From assembly GCA_016841745.1 (NCBI GenBank), contig JAENYO010000001.1, positions 524,507 through 588,506 of the forward strand: 64,000 bases of DNA, given 5' to 3'. This stretch comes from Acetomicrobium hydrogeniformans. Lineage in GTDB: Bacteria > Synergistota > Synergistia > Synergistales > JAFGMB01. Below the pieces are notes generated by a model. That model was not told the origin of the DNA, ran no database searches, and was given only the letters and a program-made list of their open reading frames with translations. The position numbers and the translations under genes were made by a program. The first letter of the stretch is position 1. Each line of letters starts with the position of its first letter. Positions 33,525-42,663 of this stretch are shown piece by piece.

Positions 33525-33989
33525 ATGTTGAAATTTATTCTTATAGCACTTTTAATTCTTTTACTGGCCCTTTTCATGGCAGGCAAGATCTACTCTGTAA
33601 GTGGCAGAAATATAACATCTCTGCCTGAGGGTTTCAGTTTTGGGCTGAATCAGGGAAAACTCGCGCCATGTAAAGACAGCCCCAACTGCATCTGCACTGA
33701 CGAGAAAGACTCCCATTACATGGAACCATTTCCAATTACTTATAGATCCTGGAAAGAACTTCCGTCATTTCTCAAAACCCTGAAAGGATGCTCCATGGTG
33801 GAAACAAGGACAAATTACATAAGGATGGAGTGCCGGACCTCCGTATTCGGTTTTATTGATGACGTGGAAATCTATTTCGATACCGAAAATGGACTTCTCC
33901 GTTATCGGTCAGGAGCAAGACTTGGATACTCCGATTTTGGAGTTAACCGGAAAAGAATTGAAAAAATAATGAAGCAGATGAAGGAATGA
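33525..33989 (+). CDS. DUF1499 protein, membrane-anchored
   Basis: A 154-residue protein with an N-terminal hydrophobic segment (LKFILIALLILLLALFMAG) followed by a DUF1499 domain recognisable from KLAPCKDSPNCICTDEKD and GFIDDVEIYFD, with SGARLGYSDFGVNRKRIE at the end. The ATG at 33525 is 7 nt after AGGAG; the GTG at 33504 precedes that site. Family function is unknown. It is the first of three short genes on this strand. Confidence 0.88.
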   Translation: MLKFILIALLILLLALFMAGKIYSVSGRNITSLPEGFSFGLNQGKLAPCKDSPNCICTDEKDSHYMEPFPITYRSWKELPSFLKTLKGCSMVETRTNYIRMECRTSVFGFIDDVEIYFDTENGLLRYRSGARLGYSDFGVNRKRIEKIMKQMKE

Positions 33990-34005
33990 AAGGGAGAAGA
34001 AGGTT

Positions 34006-34188
34006 ATGAAATATTTAATTTTCCTTGTACCCCTTGGGATATGTCTTTTTCTTGCTTATAATGGGAAGTCCTGTTCAAAGGGATGCCACGGGTGTGGAAA
34101 GTGTATGAATTTTTCCCGGGGTAAAGGAATAAGAAAAGAGGACCCCTTTGATCAGAGCTTAAAATCGGAGGAATGTCGACTTGAATAA
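34006..34188 (+). CDS. Small Cys-rich membrane protein
   Basis: A 60-residue protein: a hydrophobic N-terminus (YLIFLVPLGICLFLAY) then KSCSKGCHGCGKCMN with five Cys in twelve residues, then a charged tail. The layout resembles FeoB-associated Cys-rich membrane proteins, but there is no feoB here, so I leave it unnamed. A metal or cluster role is possible. GGAG precedes the ATG. Its stop overlaps the next gene by 8 bp. Confidence 0.65.
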   Translation: MKYLIFLVPLGICLFLAYNGKSCSKGCHGCGKCMNFSRGKGIRKEDPFDQSLKSEECRLE

Positions 34189-34921
34189 AATCAGGTGGAA
34201 GGCCCAGTATACTATCGTATTACTTTTTGTATCCATAGTACTTTATGTCATCCATTTTTTTATTTTTAATGAACCACGTTTTATATTTAAACTGCTGATC
34301 AATAACCTTGCCTTTACTCCCATATCTGTCCTTTTTCTAACCCTCTTCATAAACCAGGTTCTAGAAATGCGGACAAAACAGGAGCGAACTCAGAAAACAT
34401 ACCTTGCCCTAGGCACTTTTTTCCACGAAATAGGGAATGAGCTCCTGAGAAAAATTGTTATTTTCGACATTTCAAGAGGAGAGATACAGGAGCTTGTAGC
34501 CATAGATGATTCATGGGATAAAAATAATTTTGCCAGTGTGAAGAAAAACATATCTTTGCGGAAGGTTTGCCTGGCCTGTAGCAGAAATAACCTGGGAGAA
34601 CTTCGAGATTTTCTTAATGACCACAGGGACCACATTATCGGTATGCTTGCAAATCCTGCACTTAAAGAACATGAAGCCCTCACAGACATGCTCTGGTCCG
34701 TTTATCACTTCTCCATGGAACTTACTGCCCGAGATGCTGTCGAAACATCTCCCGACGAGGATCTGGAGCACCTTCGAGGTGACGCTGAAAGGGCATATGG
34801 CCTGCTCTGCATTGAATGGCTGGAATACATGAAACATCTGAAGGAAGAATATCCCTATCTCTACTCCTTTGCCCTGAGGACAAATCCCTTTAAGGAACAC
34901 AATCAGGTCGAATTCAGATAA
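34181..34921 (+). CDS. Membrane protein of unknown function
   Basis: A 246-residue protein with two N-terminal hydrophobic segments (residues about 10-30 and 40-60) and a long helical cytoplasmic domain. No motif recognised. The TTG start follows GGAGG at 9 nt and overlaps the Cys-rich gene, which suggests translational coupling. Confidence 0.65.
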   Translation: MNKIRWKAQYTIVLLFVSIVLYVIHFFIFNEPRFIFKLLINNLAFTPISVLFLTLFINQVLEMRTKQERTQKTYLALGTFFHEIGNELLRKIVIFDISRGEIQELVAIDDSWDKNNFASVKKNISLRKVCLACSRNNLGELRDFLNDHRDHIIGMLANPALKEHEALTDMLWSVYHFSMELTARDAVETSPDEDLEHLRGDAERAYGLLCIEWLEYMKHLKEEYPYLYSFALRTNPFKEHNQVEFR

Positions 34922-34978
34922 AAGGAATCCAGCCTCAGTCCATACCCTCCTGGCCATGTAATTAAATAGTGCAAGGGT

Positions 34979-36475
34979 TTAGATCCCACTTTTTCTCCAC
35001 AGGAGACATATCAGGAAAGGAAAAAGTATTAATACAAGCCCAGTCCCGGAAAAAGCATTGCAGCCTCCCCCTCCAGGGATCTCCAGAACTGGTTCAGAAG
35101 GCTGCGAAGGATTATCTTCATTGGCGATTATGGATGGATAAAGAGCCTTTCCTGAAATTACGCTCAGGTCAAGAGTTCCATAATCTGACTGCGATAATGC
35201 AGATGGAAGAAGAAAAAGGAACTCTGGAGAGGTACCTGCATATTCATCGATAAAATTTTTATCGAGATCTTTCCCTCGTACAGCATGGATAAGTAGATTC
35301 CTGACCTGCCAGTATTCAAGAGATGGATCAAGGGACCAAATGATCGAAGCTATCCCTGCAGCAAAGGGGCTTGCAAAAGACGTGCCGCTTACAACTGAAG
35401 TTGTAAGGTCTTTATTGGTTGTTACTATGTTTGAGCCTGGAGCTGCTATCTCAACAGTTCTTTCCCCATAATTTGAGAAGAAATCAAGAAAACCTGTTTC
35501 ATTAACAGAAGCTACACTGAGAAAGTTTACAGATTCGTTATATGTAGGATAAACTGGCGTAGAATCCACATCAGTACCTACTCCTAAAGTACCATTGCCG
35601 GCAGAACTTATGAAAAGAACATCAGATCTTGCAAGGGAAAGAAGGATATTGTCAAAAAATGCCTCAAGAGTCTTATCCTCTCCCGGTCCGGAATTGAAAC
35701 TGAGGTTGACGATCAAACCTTTAGATGCCATTACACCTTCCTTTAGATCAAGGATGTAATCTACAGCAGCGGCAAGGGCAAGAAGGGTCATGGTTCCCTC
35801 CTGGTTACTCGCCTTGAGGGGGACAATCAGGGTTTCAGGAGATACACCCGTGGAACTACCACCCACAACACCAGTTACAAACGTACCATGTCCAGCAGAA
35901 TCAGATACATCCTCATCCGATTCAACACTGATGAGTTCATCTCCGGAATAAACTTCGAAAAAGTGCCTTGCAAAAACCATATCCAGGTTATTTATCAATT
36001 GGGGATGTTCCCGCTGAACACCCGTATCGAGTACAAAGACCCTGACGTCACTGAAGTCTGCACCCGCATCATGGGCAAATTCAGAAAGGGGAAGGGATAT
36101 TTCAACATGCCATGGGATCTGGGAAAGATCCAGTTCATTATCACTCTCGCGAGTAACAATTGAAGGATACAGTTTCCGTTCAGCTGGAATGACAAGGAAC
36201 CCTTCACAGGAACTGAGTTTTATAGCATCTTCCTCTGTTATACTCACATGAAGTAGACCAACCCGGGAATAAAATTTTCTTTTTCGGAAAACCCTAATTC
36301 CTGATTCCTCTAAACCTCGATTCAGATCATTCTCGATGACTGAGGGAGATACAAGTTCCATCTTGCCTGGGTCATCTATCATCAAGATGAGATATTCTCC
36401 AGCATAAAGGTTGAGGCAAAAAATAAACACCAGGATAAACCCCAACATAAAATATTCCACTATTTTCCTTAACAT
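34979..36475 (-). CDS. Subtilisin-like S8 peptidase with Synerg-CTERM-type anchor
   Basis: Secreted serine protease of 498 residues. After a signal peptide (LGFILVFIFCLNLYAG) it shows the S8 triad: Asp in VFVLDTGVQREH, His in AGHGTFVTGVVG, Ser in VSGTSFASPFAAG, with the oxyanion Asn region SAGNGTLGVG. The C-terminus, GGGGCNAFSGTGLVLILFPF followed by a basic end, fits the Synergistota C-terminal sorting motif in which the Cys may be lipidated or cleaved. The ATG at 36475 has GGGGGAG upstream; the longer frame lacks it. Likely degrades external peptides. It lies after the DUF72 gene, 124 bp away, on the same strand. Confidence 0.92.
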   Translation of the reverse strand: MLRKIVEYFMLGFILVFIFCLNLYAGEYLILMIDDPGKMELVSPSVIENDLNRGLEESGIRVFRKRKFYSRVGLLHVSITEEDAIKLSSCEGFLVIPAERKLYPSIVTRESDNELDLSQIPWHVEISLPLSEFAHDAGADFSDVRVFVLDTGVQREHPQLINNLDMVFARHFFEVYSGDELISVESDEDVSDSAGHGTFVTGVVGGSSTGVSPETLIVPLKASNQEGTMTLLALAAAVDYILDLKEGVMASKGLIVNLSFNSGPGEDKTLEAFFDNILLSLARSDVLFISSAGNGTLGVGTDVDSTPVYPTYNESVNFLSVASVNETGFLDFFSNYGERTVEIAAPGSNIVTTNKDLTTSVVSGTSFASPFAAGIASIIWSLDPSLEYWQVRNLLIHAVRGKDLDKNFIDEYAGTSPEFLFLLPSALSQSDYGTLDLSVISGKALYPSIIANEDNPSQPSEPVLEIPGGGGCNAFSGTGLVLILFPFLICLLWRKSGI

Positions 36476-36598
36476 AATCTCCCCCTCTTTCGGACACAAA
36501 GAAAAAGAAAGGATAATCAATTATTTAATTGTTCACCATAATGAAATGGTGTCAGGATTTTATTATACTGGAAAACAGGCATTAGGGCAAAGCTTTTC

Positions 36599-37531
36599 TT
36601 ACTTTAATCCCAGATCCTTCTGATGGCCTTTAAACTGAGGAATATCAAACCCGAGGAGTCCCTTTAACTGAGTGGCATTAGCTACAGCATAGTTCCTGAA
36701 ACAGTTATTGAACATTGCATAAACGGTACCTACCCGGGAAGAAATATCCAGCACCGAATTTTTCCAGGGTATAAGTTCCGACTCATTATAGAGATATTTA
36801 AATCTTTCCTGAACTGCAGCCCCTTTTCGGGACCAGGCTTCACTGTTCCTTCCGTGAAACCTGACCACAGAACCCCAGGTCGCTGTAATATAGATTTCAG
36901 GGCTGACCGTCCAGTCAAGTTCCGGTTCATCAACTACTACGTAGGCAATGTTGAATTCCCTCAGCAGTTCGAGGAATTGTTCTCTGTTCCCATCTGCAAG
37001 CCAGGATGAATTTCTTACTTCTACAGCGATCCTGAAATCGGAGGCAACTTCTGCCACTCTTCTCATATACCGGATCATTCTTTCTGAGTATGCAGCCCAG
37101 GGAGGAAGTTGAAAAAGGAGGTAACCCATTTTCCCTGTTTTATGAAGAGGAAGGATAACTTTTTCAAAATTTTTCCAGAGTTCAAAGCGAATGGATCTGG
37201 GAAGATCAGAAAACCTGATCTTTTTTTCATCATGAATATGGATTTCTTTTCTGACCCATACCGGGAGAGTAGCAAAATTGACGGAATGGAAGGTAAAAAG
37301 ACCATAGGCCTTAATATTGAATTTGAAATCGGGAGGGGTCCGGGCTATCCAGCTGTAGGTCCTGCTTTCATCAGGAATGGCATAAAAAGTGCTGTCCACT
37401 TCGACAGCATTGAAGCTGGATGAATAATATTTCAGTCTCCCTGACGCATCCCTGGCATTCTCCGGATACCATCCGCTTGCAAGGAGAGATCGATCTGTCC
37501 AGGAGCATGTCCCTATCCTTATATCCCCCAC
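36599..37531 (-). CDS. DUF72 (YecE-like) TIM-barrel protein
   Basis: A 310-residue protein with the DUF72 features IGTCSWTD at the N-terminus, NAVEVDSTFYAIPDE, LLFQLPPW, FRIAVEVRNSSW and YAMFNNC. It is a probable metal-binding TIM barrel of unknown biochemical role, cytoplasmic. It follows the toroid-protein gene by 38 bp and is followed by the peptidase gene, so it may belong to the same operon. Confidence 0.9.
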   Translation of the reverse strand: MGDIRIGTCSWTDRSLLASGWYPENARDASGRLKYYSSSFNAVEVDSTFYAIPDESRTYSWIARTPPDFKFNIKAYGLFTFHSVNFATLPVWVRKEIHIHDEKKIRFSDLPRSIRFELWKNFEKVILPLHKTGKMGYLLFQLPPWAAYSERMIRYMRRVAEVASDFRIAVEVRNSSWLADGNREQFLELLREFNIAYVVVDEPELDWTVSPEIYITATWGSVVRFHGRNSEAWSRKGAAVQERFKYLYNESELIPWKNSVLDISSRVGTVYAMFNNCFRNYAVANATQLKGLLGFDIPQFKGHQKDLGLK

Positions 37532-37569
37532 TTTAATACCGCTCCTTTATGAAAAAAACCAACATAAGA

Positions 37570-38796
37570 TCATTTATCGAAAACATAACGCCTGGCAAGA
37601 ATAACGGCGTGCATCTGGTGTTGAGTAACATCGATCCGCAGTGGAGATTCACTCCTGTGGTTCTGAACACCTCCGATAGCAAGAGGATTGGCAGTCGGAT
37701 GTTTTCTTATGAATGAGTTGGCCACAGGACTGCCTACCTGCCATGTTGAGAGTTTTCCCAATCCCCTCTCAATGGTATCACGGTATTTATCTGCTTTTGA
37801 AGAATAGCCTTTCATCCTGGCCCATTGGTAAGCATGTATTATACCCTCGTAAGCATAGGCAGTATTCCTGGTCCTCCTGAGTGTCTTATGCACATCGATC
37901 ATCCAGTCACTCAACTCCATAAGTCGCTCTCCATAGGAGTCTGAATTATCAAGACCCAGATCTGTCAATTCGTAATATGACATTGATGCCCACTGAAAAT
38001 AACCCTTTGTTATATTTGAATCCGGGTCCTTTTCAAGAGCTTCCCTGACATTGAGAACATATCCTGACTCTGCAGAACTTATAATTACAGGAACAAGGTC
38101 GTTCATTCCAATATATTTAACAGCCTTGGTAAGAGCAAGAAGACTTTCCCCATCAAAATAAGGAGAAGAAGGACCGTAGGGTTTACCTGTAAGTGTTGAA
38201 TAACTGCTATGCCAGAGACCGTTCTTATCCCTTGCTTTCACAAGAAATGCAATATAACCATCCAGAACGCTGCGGTAGTGATCCATTCTTTCTTTTTCAA
38301 GGATCCCTTTTTCAAGGATCCCTTCTTCCAGGGACCTCAAAAGCTCTATATGAGCAAGCGCACAGAGTGCTACCGTCCCTGTACTGCCTTTAGATGCTCC
38401 AGGATAACTGATATACCTTTCCCCATTCAGGGTAACTCTTGAATGATCTTCAAAAAAGGAAAGAGCCCTTTCTAGAGCTTTCAATACTTTATCCTGCCCC
38501 GTTTCGTGATATATAAGAGCGAGTCCCCAGGCAGCACCTGCCTGCCTGACTTCACTGTCCCCTTTGGTGAAGGTCCCCTTGATCCAGTCATACTCATAGT
38601 TGAAATTGCCCTCATTGTTCTGATGACTGATCATGAAATCGGTTCCTATTTGCAGAGACGTATCCAGGATGTCCCGGTTCAGCAGGAGGACTTTTTCAGC
38701 CCCCTCTGCAGTCTGGAAATGAAGAAGACAAAGGCTGAAGAAGATAAGTAATAACAGATATACCTTATTCGAAACTGATTTATTCCATATTTTCAT
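37570..38796 (-). CDS. Secreted alpha/alpha-toroid protein
   Basis: A 408-residue exported protein (signal about residues 10-32, KVYLLLLIFFSLCLLHF...AEGA). The rest is a run of paired helices with recurrent Trp/Tyr/Gly motifs (GAAWGLALIYHETGQDKVLKAL, SPYFDGESLLALTKAVKYIG, YAYEGIIHAYQWARMKGY, HQMHAVILARRYVFDK), a layout typical of six-hairpin glycosidases, epimerases and cyclases. The fold is inferred from spacing, and no catalytic pair can be named. It shares this character with the large protein at 39970 and is the third gene of that operon. Confidence 0.65.
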   Translation of the reverse strand: MKIWNKSVSNKVYLLLLIFFSLCLLHFQTAEGAEKVLLLNRDILDTSLQIGTDFMISHQNNEGNFNYEYDWIKGTFTKGDSEVRQAGAAWGLALIYHETGQDKVLKALERALSFFEDHSRVTLNGERYISYPGASKGSTGTVALCALAHIELLRSLEEGILEKGILEKERMDHYRSVLDGYIAFLVKARDKNGLWHSSYSTLTGKPYGPSSPYFDGESLLALTKAVKYIGMNDLVPVIISSAESGYVLNVREALEKDPDSNITKGYFQWASMSYYELTDLGLDNSDSYGERLMELSDWMIDVHKTLRRTRNTAYAYEGIIHAYQWARMKGYSSKADKYRDTIERGLGKLSTWQVGSPVANSFIRKHPTANPLAIGGVQNHRSESPLRIDVTQHQMHAVILARRYVFDK

Positions 38797-38824
38797 GATA
38801 AACCTCCATATTTCCGGAAAAGAT

Positions 38825-39964
38825 TCATCTTACGGTCAGTTCAATATAATCTCCAAAAAGATCATGATCCAGAATAAGCTTTTCCTGGAGACTTCCTGAA
38901 TTATCTTTTTCCACCAGGGTCCTGACCACTTTCTTAAAAGTGGAATTGTCAACAAAATAGCCCTGGTATCGGGTTATTTTGTTATCAGTAATTATTGGAT
39001 AAAGTTTTAGTATTATTTTTCCCTCATTTTCATAACTTATGAATTCAAGCTGAGCGATCAGGCTTATTGGATCAACATTGTATTTCCCATATCTGCCCTG
39101 AGAATTGAACATGAAATTCCCCAGACTATACACTATCCATTTATCCTTGTAGCATTCTATCTCCTGTATCATATGAGCACCATGCCCAAGGATAAGGTCT
39201 GCACCTCCTTCTATAAGTTGATGAGCTATTTCCTTCTGTTTCCTGGATCTCCAGGAGTAATTATTACCCCAGTGAGGAAACAGGATGATGAAAGCGCCAG
39301 GATATTCTGACCTGATATTACTTATTTGAAGTGAAATCAGAGAAGGGTCCAAACCATAGACACCCGGTTCTCCCTCACCAGCATAAAAACTATATTTCTC
39401 ATAGTTCTTAAGGTACTCAAAAGCTGCTATTACAAAACAATCCAGGGAATCTTCATCTACTCCTATCTTAAAATGGAAAGGACTTTGTGCGCGTTCCTGA
39501 TCCATTCCTGCACCCATCCGGGATATACCCTGGGAATCCAGATATTTCAAGGTATCTTCAAGGCCAGTATACCCATAATCCAGGCTATGGTTATTTGCAA
39601 GAGAAACTACTTTAATATTATGTTTGACCAGGGCCTCAGGTGTCTTGATCGGATGAGTCCAGTGTAGATATGTTTTATTCTCCACAGGTTCGGAAAGGTC
39701 ATGTGTTACAGGCGTCTCCAGATTAGCAATAGCCATAAATGAATCAGCAAGAATGGGCCGGAATTTCTCAAGTGGATAGGTATAACGCCTGTTTCCGGTT
39801 ATGGTATCGACTCCCCTGATGGTATAGTAGTTTTCCCCAAAACTGAGATCTCCAAGAAAGAGCACTCTATTCCCTGCAGCATTAGCTGGAAACACAGAAT
39901 CTGCCAGACAGACTGTTAATAAAAGTAAACCCCAAAAGAGTGCTAAACGTATTCTTGTCCACAT
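38825..39964 (-). CDS. CapA-like (poly-gamma-glutamate capsule) protein
   Basis: A 379-residue exported protein of the CapA/PgsA metallophosphatase-like family (PGA_cap). The N-terminus has a hydrophobic signal (ALFWGLLLLTVCLADSVFP). The core has VLFLGDLSFG, ANLETPVT, VVSLANNHSLDYG, FPHWGNNY and GADLILGHGAHMIQ, which hold the metal and phosphate ligands. CapA proteins serve poly-gamma-glutamate synthesis or processing, but no PgsB/C ligase lies here, so another envelope polymer is possible. It is spaced 5 and 28 bp from the two toroid genes. Confidence 0.85.
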   Translation of the reverse strand: MWTRIRLALFWGLLLLTVCLADSVFPANAAGNRVLFLGDLSFGENYYTIRGVDTITGNRRYTYPLEKFRPILADSFMAIANLETPVTHDLSEPVENKTYLHWTHPIKTPEALVKHNIKVVSLANNHSLDYGYTGLEDTLKYLDSQGISRMGAGMDQERAQSPFHFKIGVDEDSLDCFVIAAFEYLKNYEKYSFYAGEGEPGVYGLDPSLISLQISNIRSEYPGAFIILFPHWGNNYSWRSRKQKEIAHQLIEGGADLILGHGAHMIQEIECYKDKWIVYSLGNFMFNSQGRYGKYNVDPISLIAQLEFISYENEGKIILKLYPIITDNKITRYQGYFVDNSTFKKVVRTLVEKDNSGSLQEKLILDHDLFGDYIELTVR

Positions 39965-39969
39965 GAAAA

Positions 39970-41772
39970 CTAATTTCCCTCCTTCATGATCCGGAACAAT
40001 CCGATCAGTGCAGACAGATTATGCTGAACATAGTCTATTCTGATCTCCCCATCAGTAAGGCTTTTCCTGAAACCACCAAGAGAACGCATGGGATCAGGAA
40101 AATACCATGCATTCTCTTCTCCAATCTGGGTATTGAGCTGAAAGGTTACTCCCTTTTGGATTGCAGAAAGATATTCAGCCCTTTTTTCAGTCTTTCCTGT
40201 ATATTGCGCCAGACTATATGCAGCACATAAACCCTCGGTTCTGGTCGCGGTCGGAGTCGAACCTGGAGGACGATAATATCCTCCCTCCCAATCCGGATAT
40301 CTGCTTGCAGTGTTCTGCTTCGACATTATGGCATCGGCTATTCTGAAAGAATGGCTGACATAGAGGGGGTTCCTACGATAGCGGTAAAGCTCGTTTAAAG
40401 CATAGAGAAGCCAGTGGTCATGAGGAAGTTGCGAGTCGGTCCGTTTTCCGTCCCTTATGGTGATGAGGTACTTCGCCGCCCCTTCAGCGATATCGAGCCA
40501 GAGGGGATCTTTATCCAGAGAATAAAGCCTTACAAGAGAGAGGATAGCCTCACCTGGATAATAGGATGAAATAAAAGAGGAAACCTTGCCAGAGGGGTAG
40601 GCCATCTTGTGTATACCGAATTTACCTTCCGGTTTCTGTATGACCTGCATCCATTTTCCCAACCTTATCATAACAGGAAGATATGCTTTATCTCCTGTAA
40701 CTTCAGTGTATTTTGCAAGGGCTATTATGGCCAGAGCATTTCCACCCAGTTTTACGGATCCACCCTCCTCCACAAGAGCAACCCTGATTCCTCCTGTATC
40801 ATCTTCTTTTATTTGTTTCAAAAGATATTCTATGGCCGATTTTGCCTTTCCAAGAATTTCGTCATCACGTGATATTTCATATACTTCCAGCATGGAATAA
40901 AGGGTTCCACAATGTCTAAGAATATTGTACCCACTGTTGACTTTATCTGTATCCGCCTGGTAACTGTAATCAAACCTTCCAGATGGATTAACTGATCGTT
41001 CAAGATATCCGACCCCCAGATCTATTCTTTCAAGAAGCAACTCTTCCGTGAGGTCAGCAAAAATGCCATGACCCCGGAAAAGGGGGGAAACGGCTTTCCC
41101 ATCATAGAAGAATGAAGTTGTTGTAAATTTCCAAAGCAACTCCGAAACTTCATTTTTCTGATCCCTGTCAATAGAAAGAAAAATATTTCCTCCAGGATAT
41201 GAGTCCAGGAGGTCTTCCATCTGAACTCTACCGCTGGAGTCCATAATTCCAAGGGATAAAAGTTGGGAAGGCAGAAAGAAACCCTTACCTGTAATAAGAC
41301 CTTCTATACCTGGCTGAAGGGTAATTTTCCCAGCATCAGGACGTTTATTCACCTTGGTTACCCGATTTATAAGATCAAAAACAATGAACCTGGTCTTTTG
41401 CCTTACATGATCAGGGATCTTTGAAATCGCGACATTAAGAGCATCTGCAATTCCGTGTCCCGCTCCAGAAAAAAAGCTAAAGGGCTTTTCCCCGTCAGTC
41501 ACAGAAATGCAGATCATCCTGGGAACCCTGTCAATGGATAGCTTTTCGGGCATAATTTCAGCGGCATTATTCCTTAACAAAGAGAAAGTAAATGAACAGA
41601 TCTCTTTTCCGTCCTTGTCAGACAGATCCATATTTTGCAGGTCTTCTATAGAAATATCCGATCCAGTAGAATTATCTGCATCAGACCTTTCGGAAAAAGA
41701 AAATATCAAAAATATCTGTACAAAGAAAAAGAAAAGGATGATCATCATAAAAACAAGGGAATGTCTTTTCAT
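39970..41772 (-). CDS. Large exported alpha/alpha-toroid protein with novel N-domain
   Basis: A 600-residue exported protein. The ATG at 41772 has GAGGTGATC upstream; a hydrophobic segment (LVFMMIILFFFFVQIFLIFSF) follows. Residues about 30-280 form a domain I cannot name. From about 290 the sequence is a helical-hairpin array (SGRFDYSYQ, LGGNALAIIALAKYTEVTG, SSYYPGEAILSLVRLYSLD, YPDWEGGYYRPPGS) like AGE/six-hairpin enzymes. First gene of an operon with CapA and the second toroid protein, all exported. A role in making or trimming a cell-surface polymer is inferred from context. Confidence 0.65.
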   Translation of the reverse strand: MKRHSLVFMMIILFFFFVQIFLIFSFSERSDADNSTGSDISIEDLQNMDLSDKDGKEICSFTFSLLRNNAAEIMPEKLSIDRVPRMICISVTDGEKPFSFFSGAGHGIADALNVAISKIPDHVRQKTRFIVFDLINRVTKVNKRPDAGKITLQPGIEGLITGKGFFLPSQLLSLGIMDSSGRVQMEDLLDSYPGGNIFLSIDRDQKNEVSELLWKFTTTSFFYDGKAVSPLFRGHGIFADLTEELLLERIDLGVGYLERSVNPSGRFDYSYQADTDKVNSGYNILRHCGTLYSMLEVYEISRDDEILGKAKSAIEYLLKQIKEDDTGGIRVALVEEGGSVKLGGNALAIIALAKYTEVTGDKAYLPVMIRLGKWMQVIQKPEGKFGIHKMAYPSGKVSSFISSYYPGEAILSLVRLYSLDKDPLWLDIAEGAAKYLITIRDGKRTDSQLPHDHWLLYALNELYRYRRNPLYVSHSFRIADAIMSKQNTASRYPDWEGGYYRPPGSTPTATRTEGLCAAYSLAQYTGKTEKRAEYLSAIQKGVTFQLNTQIGEENAWYFPDPMRSLGGFRKSLTDGEIRIDYVQHNLSALIGLFRIMKEGN

Positions 41773-41800
41773 TAAGATCACCTCTTTATTGAAGATAAAC

Positions 41801-41834
41801 AAAAGGGGATCTCACCAAAACGAGATCCCCTTTT
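41801..41834 (-). terminator. Terminator of the peroxiredoxin gene
   Basis: AAAAGGGGATCTC pairs perfectly with GAGATCCCCTTTT over 13 bp; the 3' arm ends in a T run on the minus strand. It separates the peroxiredoxin gene from the toroid-protein operon. Confidence 0.85.
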
Positions 41835-41849
41835 AATGTGCAATTTATA

Positions 41850-42464
41850 TTATTTTCCATAAACGTCTTTGGGATTCCATTCTTTCCAAACATTACCCAC
41901 AAGATCTATGTTCGGATTGAGCACCTTGCCACCCGGTTTCCAGCCCGAGGGAGTAGCCTGGGTTCCACCGGATTTCCTTACCAGCTGGTAGGCCTGAATC
42001 TGGCGAAGAGTTTCACTCACATTCCTTCCAACAGGAGGTGTCAGGACTTCCATGGCCTGTATCACCCCGTCAGGATCTATAAGGAACCTTCCCCTTACAT
42101 CCACTCCCGCTTCTTCGCTGTATACTCCGTAAACCCTTCCGATGCTGCCGCCGCTGTCTGAAGCCATCGCAAAGGGTACTCCGCCCTCAACCATCCTGGA
42201 AAGCTCCACATCATTCCAGATCTTGTGAACAAACTGACTGTCGACGCTCATGGAAATAACCTCTGCGCCAAGTTCCTGGAACTTGGGATATTGATCGGCA
42301 ACTGCCGATACTTCCGTGGCTCAGACAAAGGTGAAGTCGCCGGGGTAGAAACAGAGAGCAACCCATTTACCAAGATGATCTGAAAGTTTAACTTGCTTGA
42401 ATTCTCCTTTATGAAACGCAGGAGCAGTAAAATCCGGGGCCTTTTTCCCTACCATTACTGTCAT
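41850..42464 (-). CDS. Selenocysteine-containing peroxiredoxin (PrxU-like)
   Basis: Thiol-peroxidase-family protein that reduces peroxides. Read through the TGA at 42323-42321 it has 204 residues. The peroxidatic site reads [13 protein letters not shown] where the family has FYPADFTFVCPTE, so Sec48 replaces the catalytic Cys. Both flanks are in frame and of family quality ([11 protein letters not shown] before; [15 protein letters not shown] after). A hairpin 11 nt after the TGA fits a bacterial SECIS. The usual resolving Cys (VCPxxWKPG) is absent ([10 protein letters not shown]). The ATG at 42464 has AAGGAGG 8 nt upstream; an in-frame TTG at 42569 would add 35 residues. Other Sec genes are not in the window. 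Confidence 0.88.
42294..42309 (-). promoter_or_regulatory. SECIS-like hairpin
   Basis: On the minus strand ATCGGC-AGTT-GCCGAT forms a perfect 6 bp stem with a GU-containing tetraloop, starting exactly 11 nt after the in-frame TGA. This is the spacing bacterial SelB requires between UGA and the upper stem. Confidence 0.75.
42321..42323 (-). other. In-frame TGA read as selenocysteine
   Basis: The codon for residue 48 of the peroxiredoxin, at the position of the invariant peroxidatic cysteine. Confidence 0.85.
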
Positions 42465-42663
42465 ACTCTTTTCCTCCTTAACCATATCAGTCTGAACAGG
42501 AAGTCCTTCTGAATCACTGTTAGCAACTTTTGCAGATGGAACTGAACAACCTGCCTTTTTGTCAGTCAAATTAGATCCCTTCCTTCCTGAGCTTGAGTAC
42601 CAGAATGATTTATCATTTATTATATTACCTTAATAAAGGAGTAAATGGAAGAGGAATTTGAGT

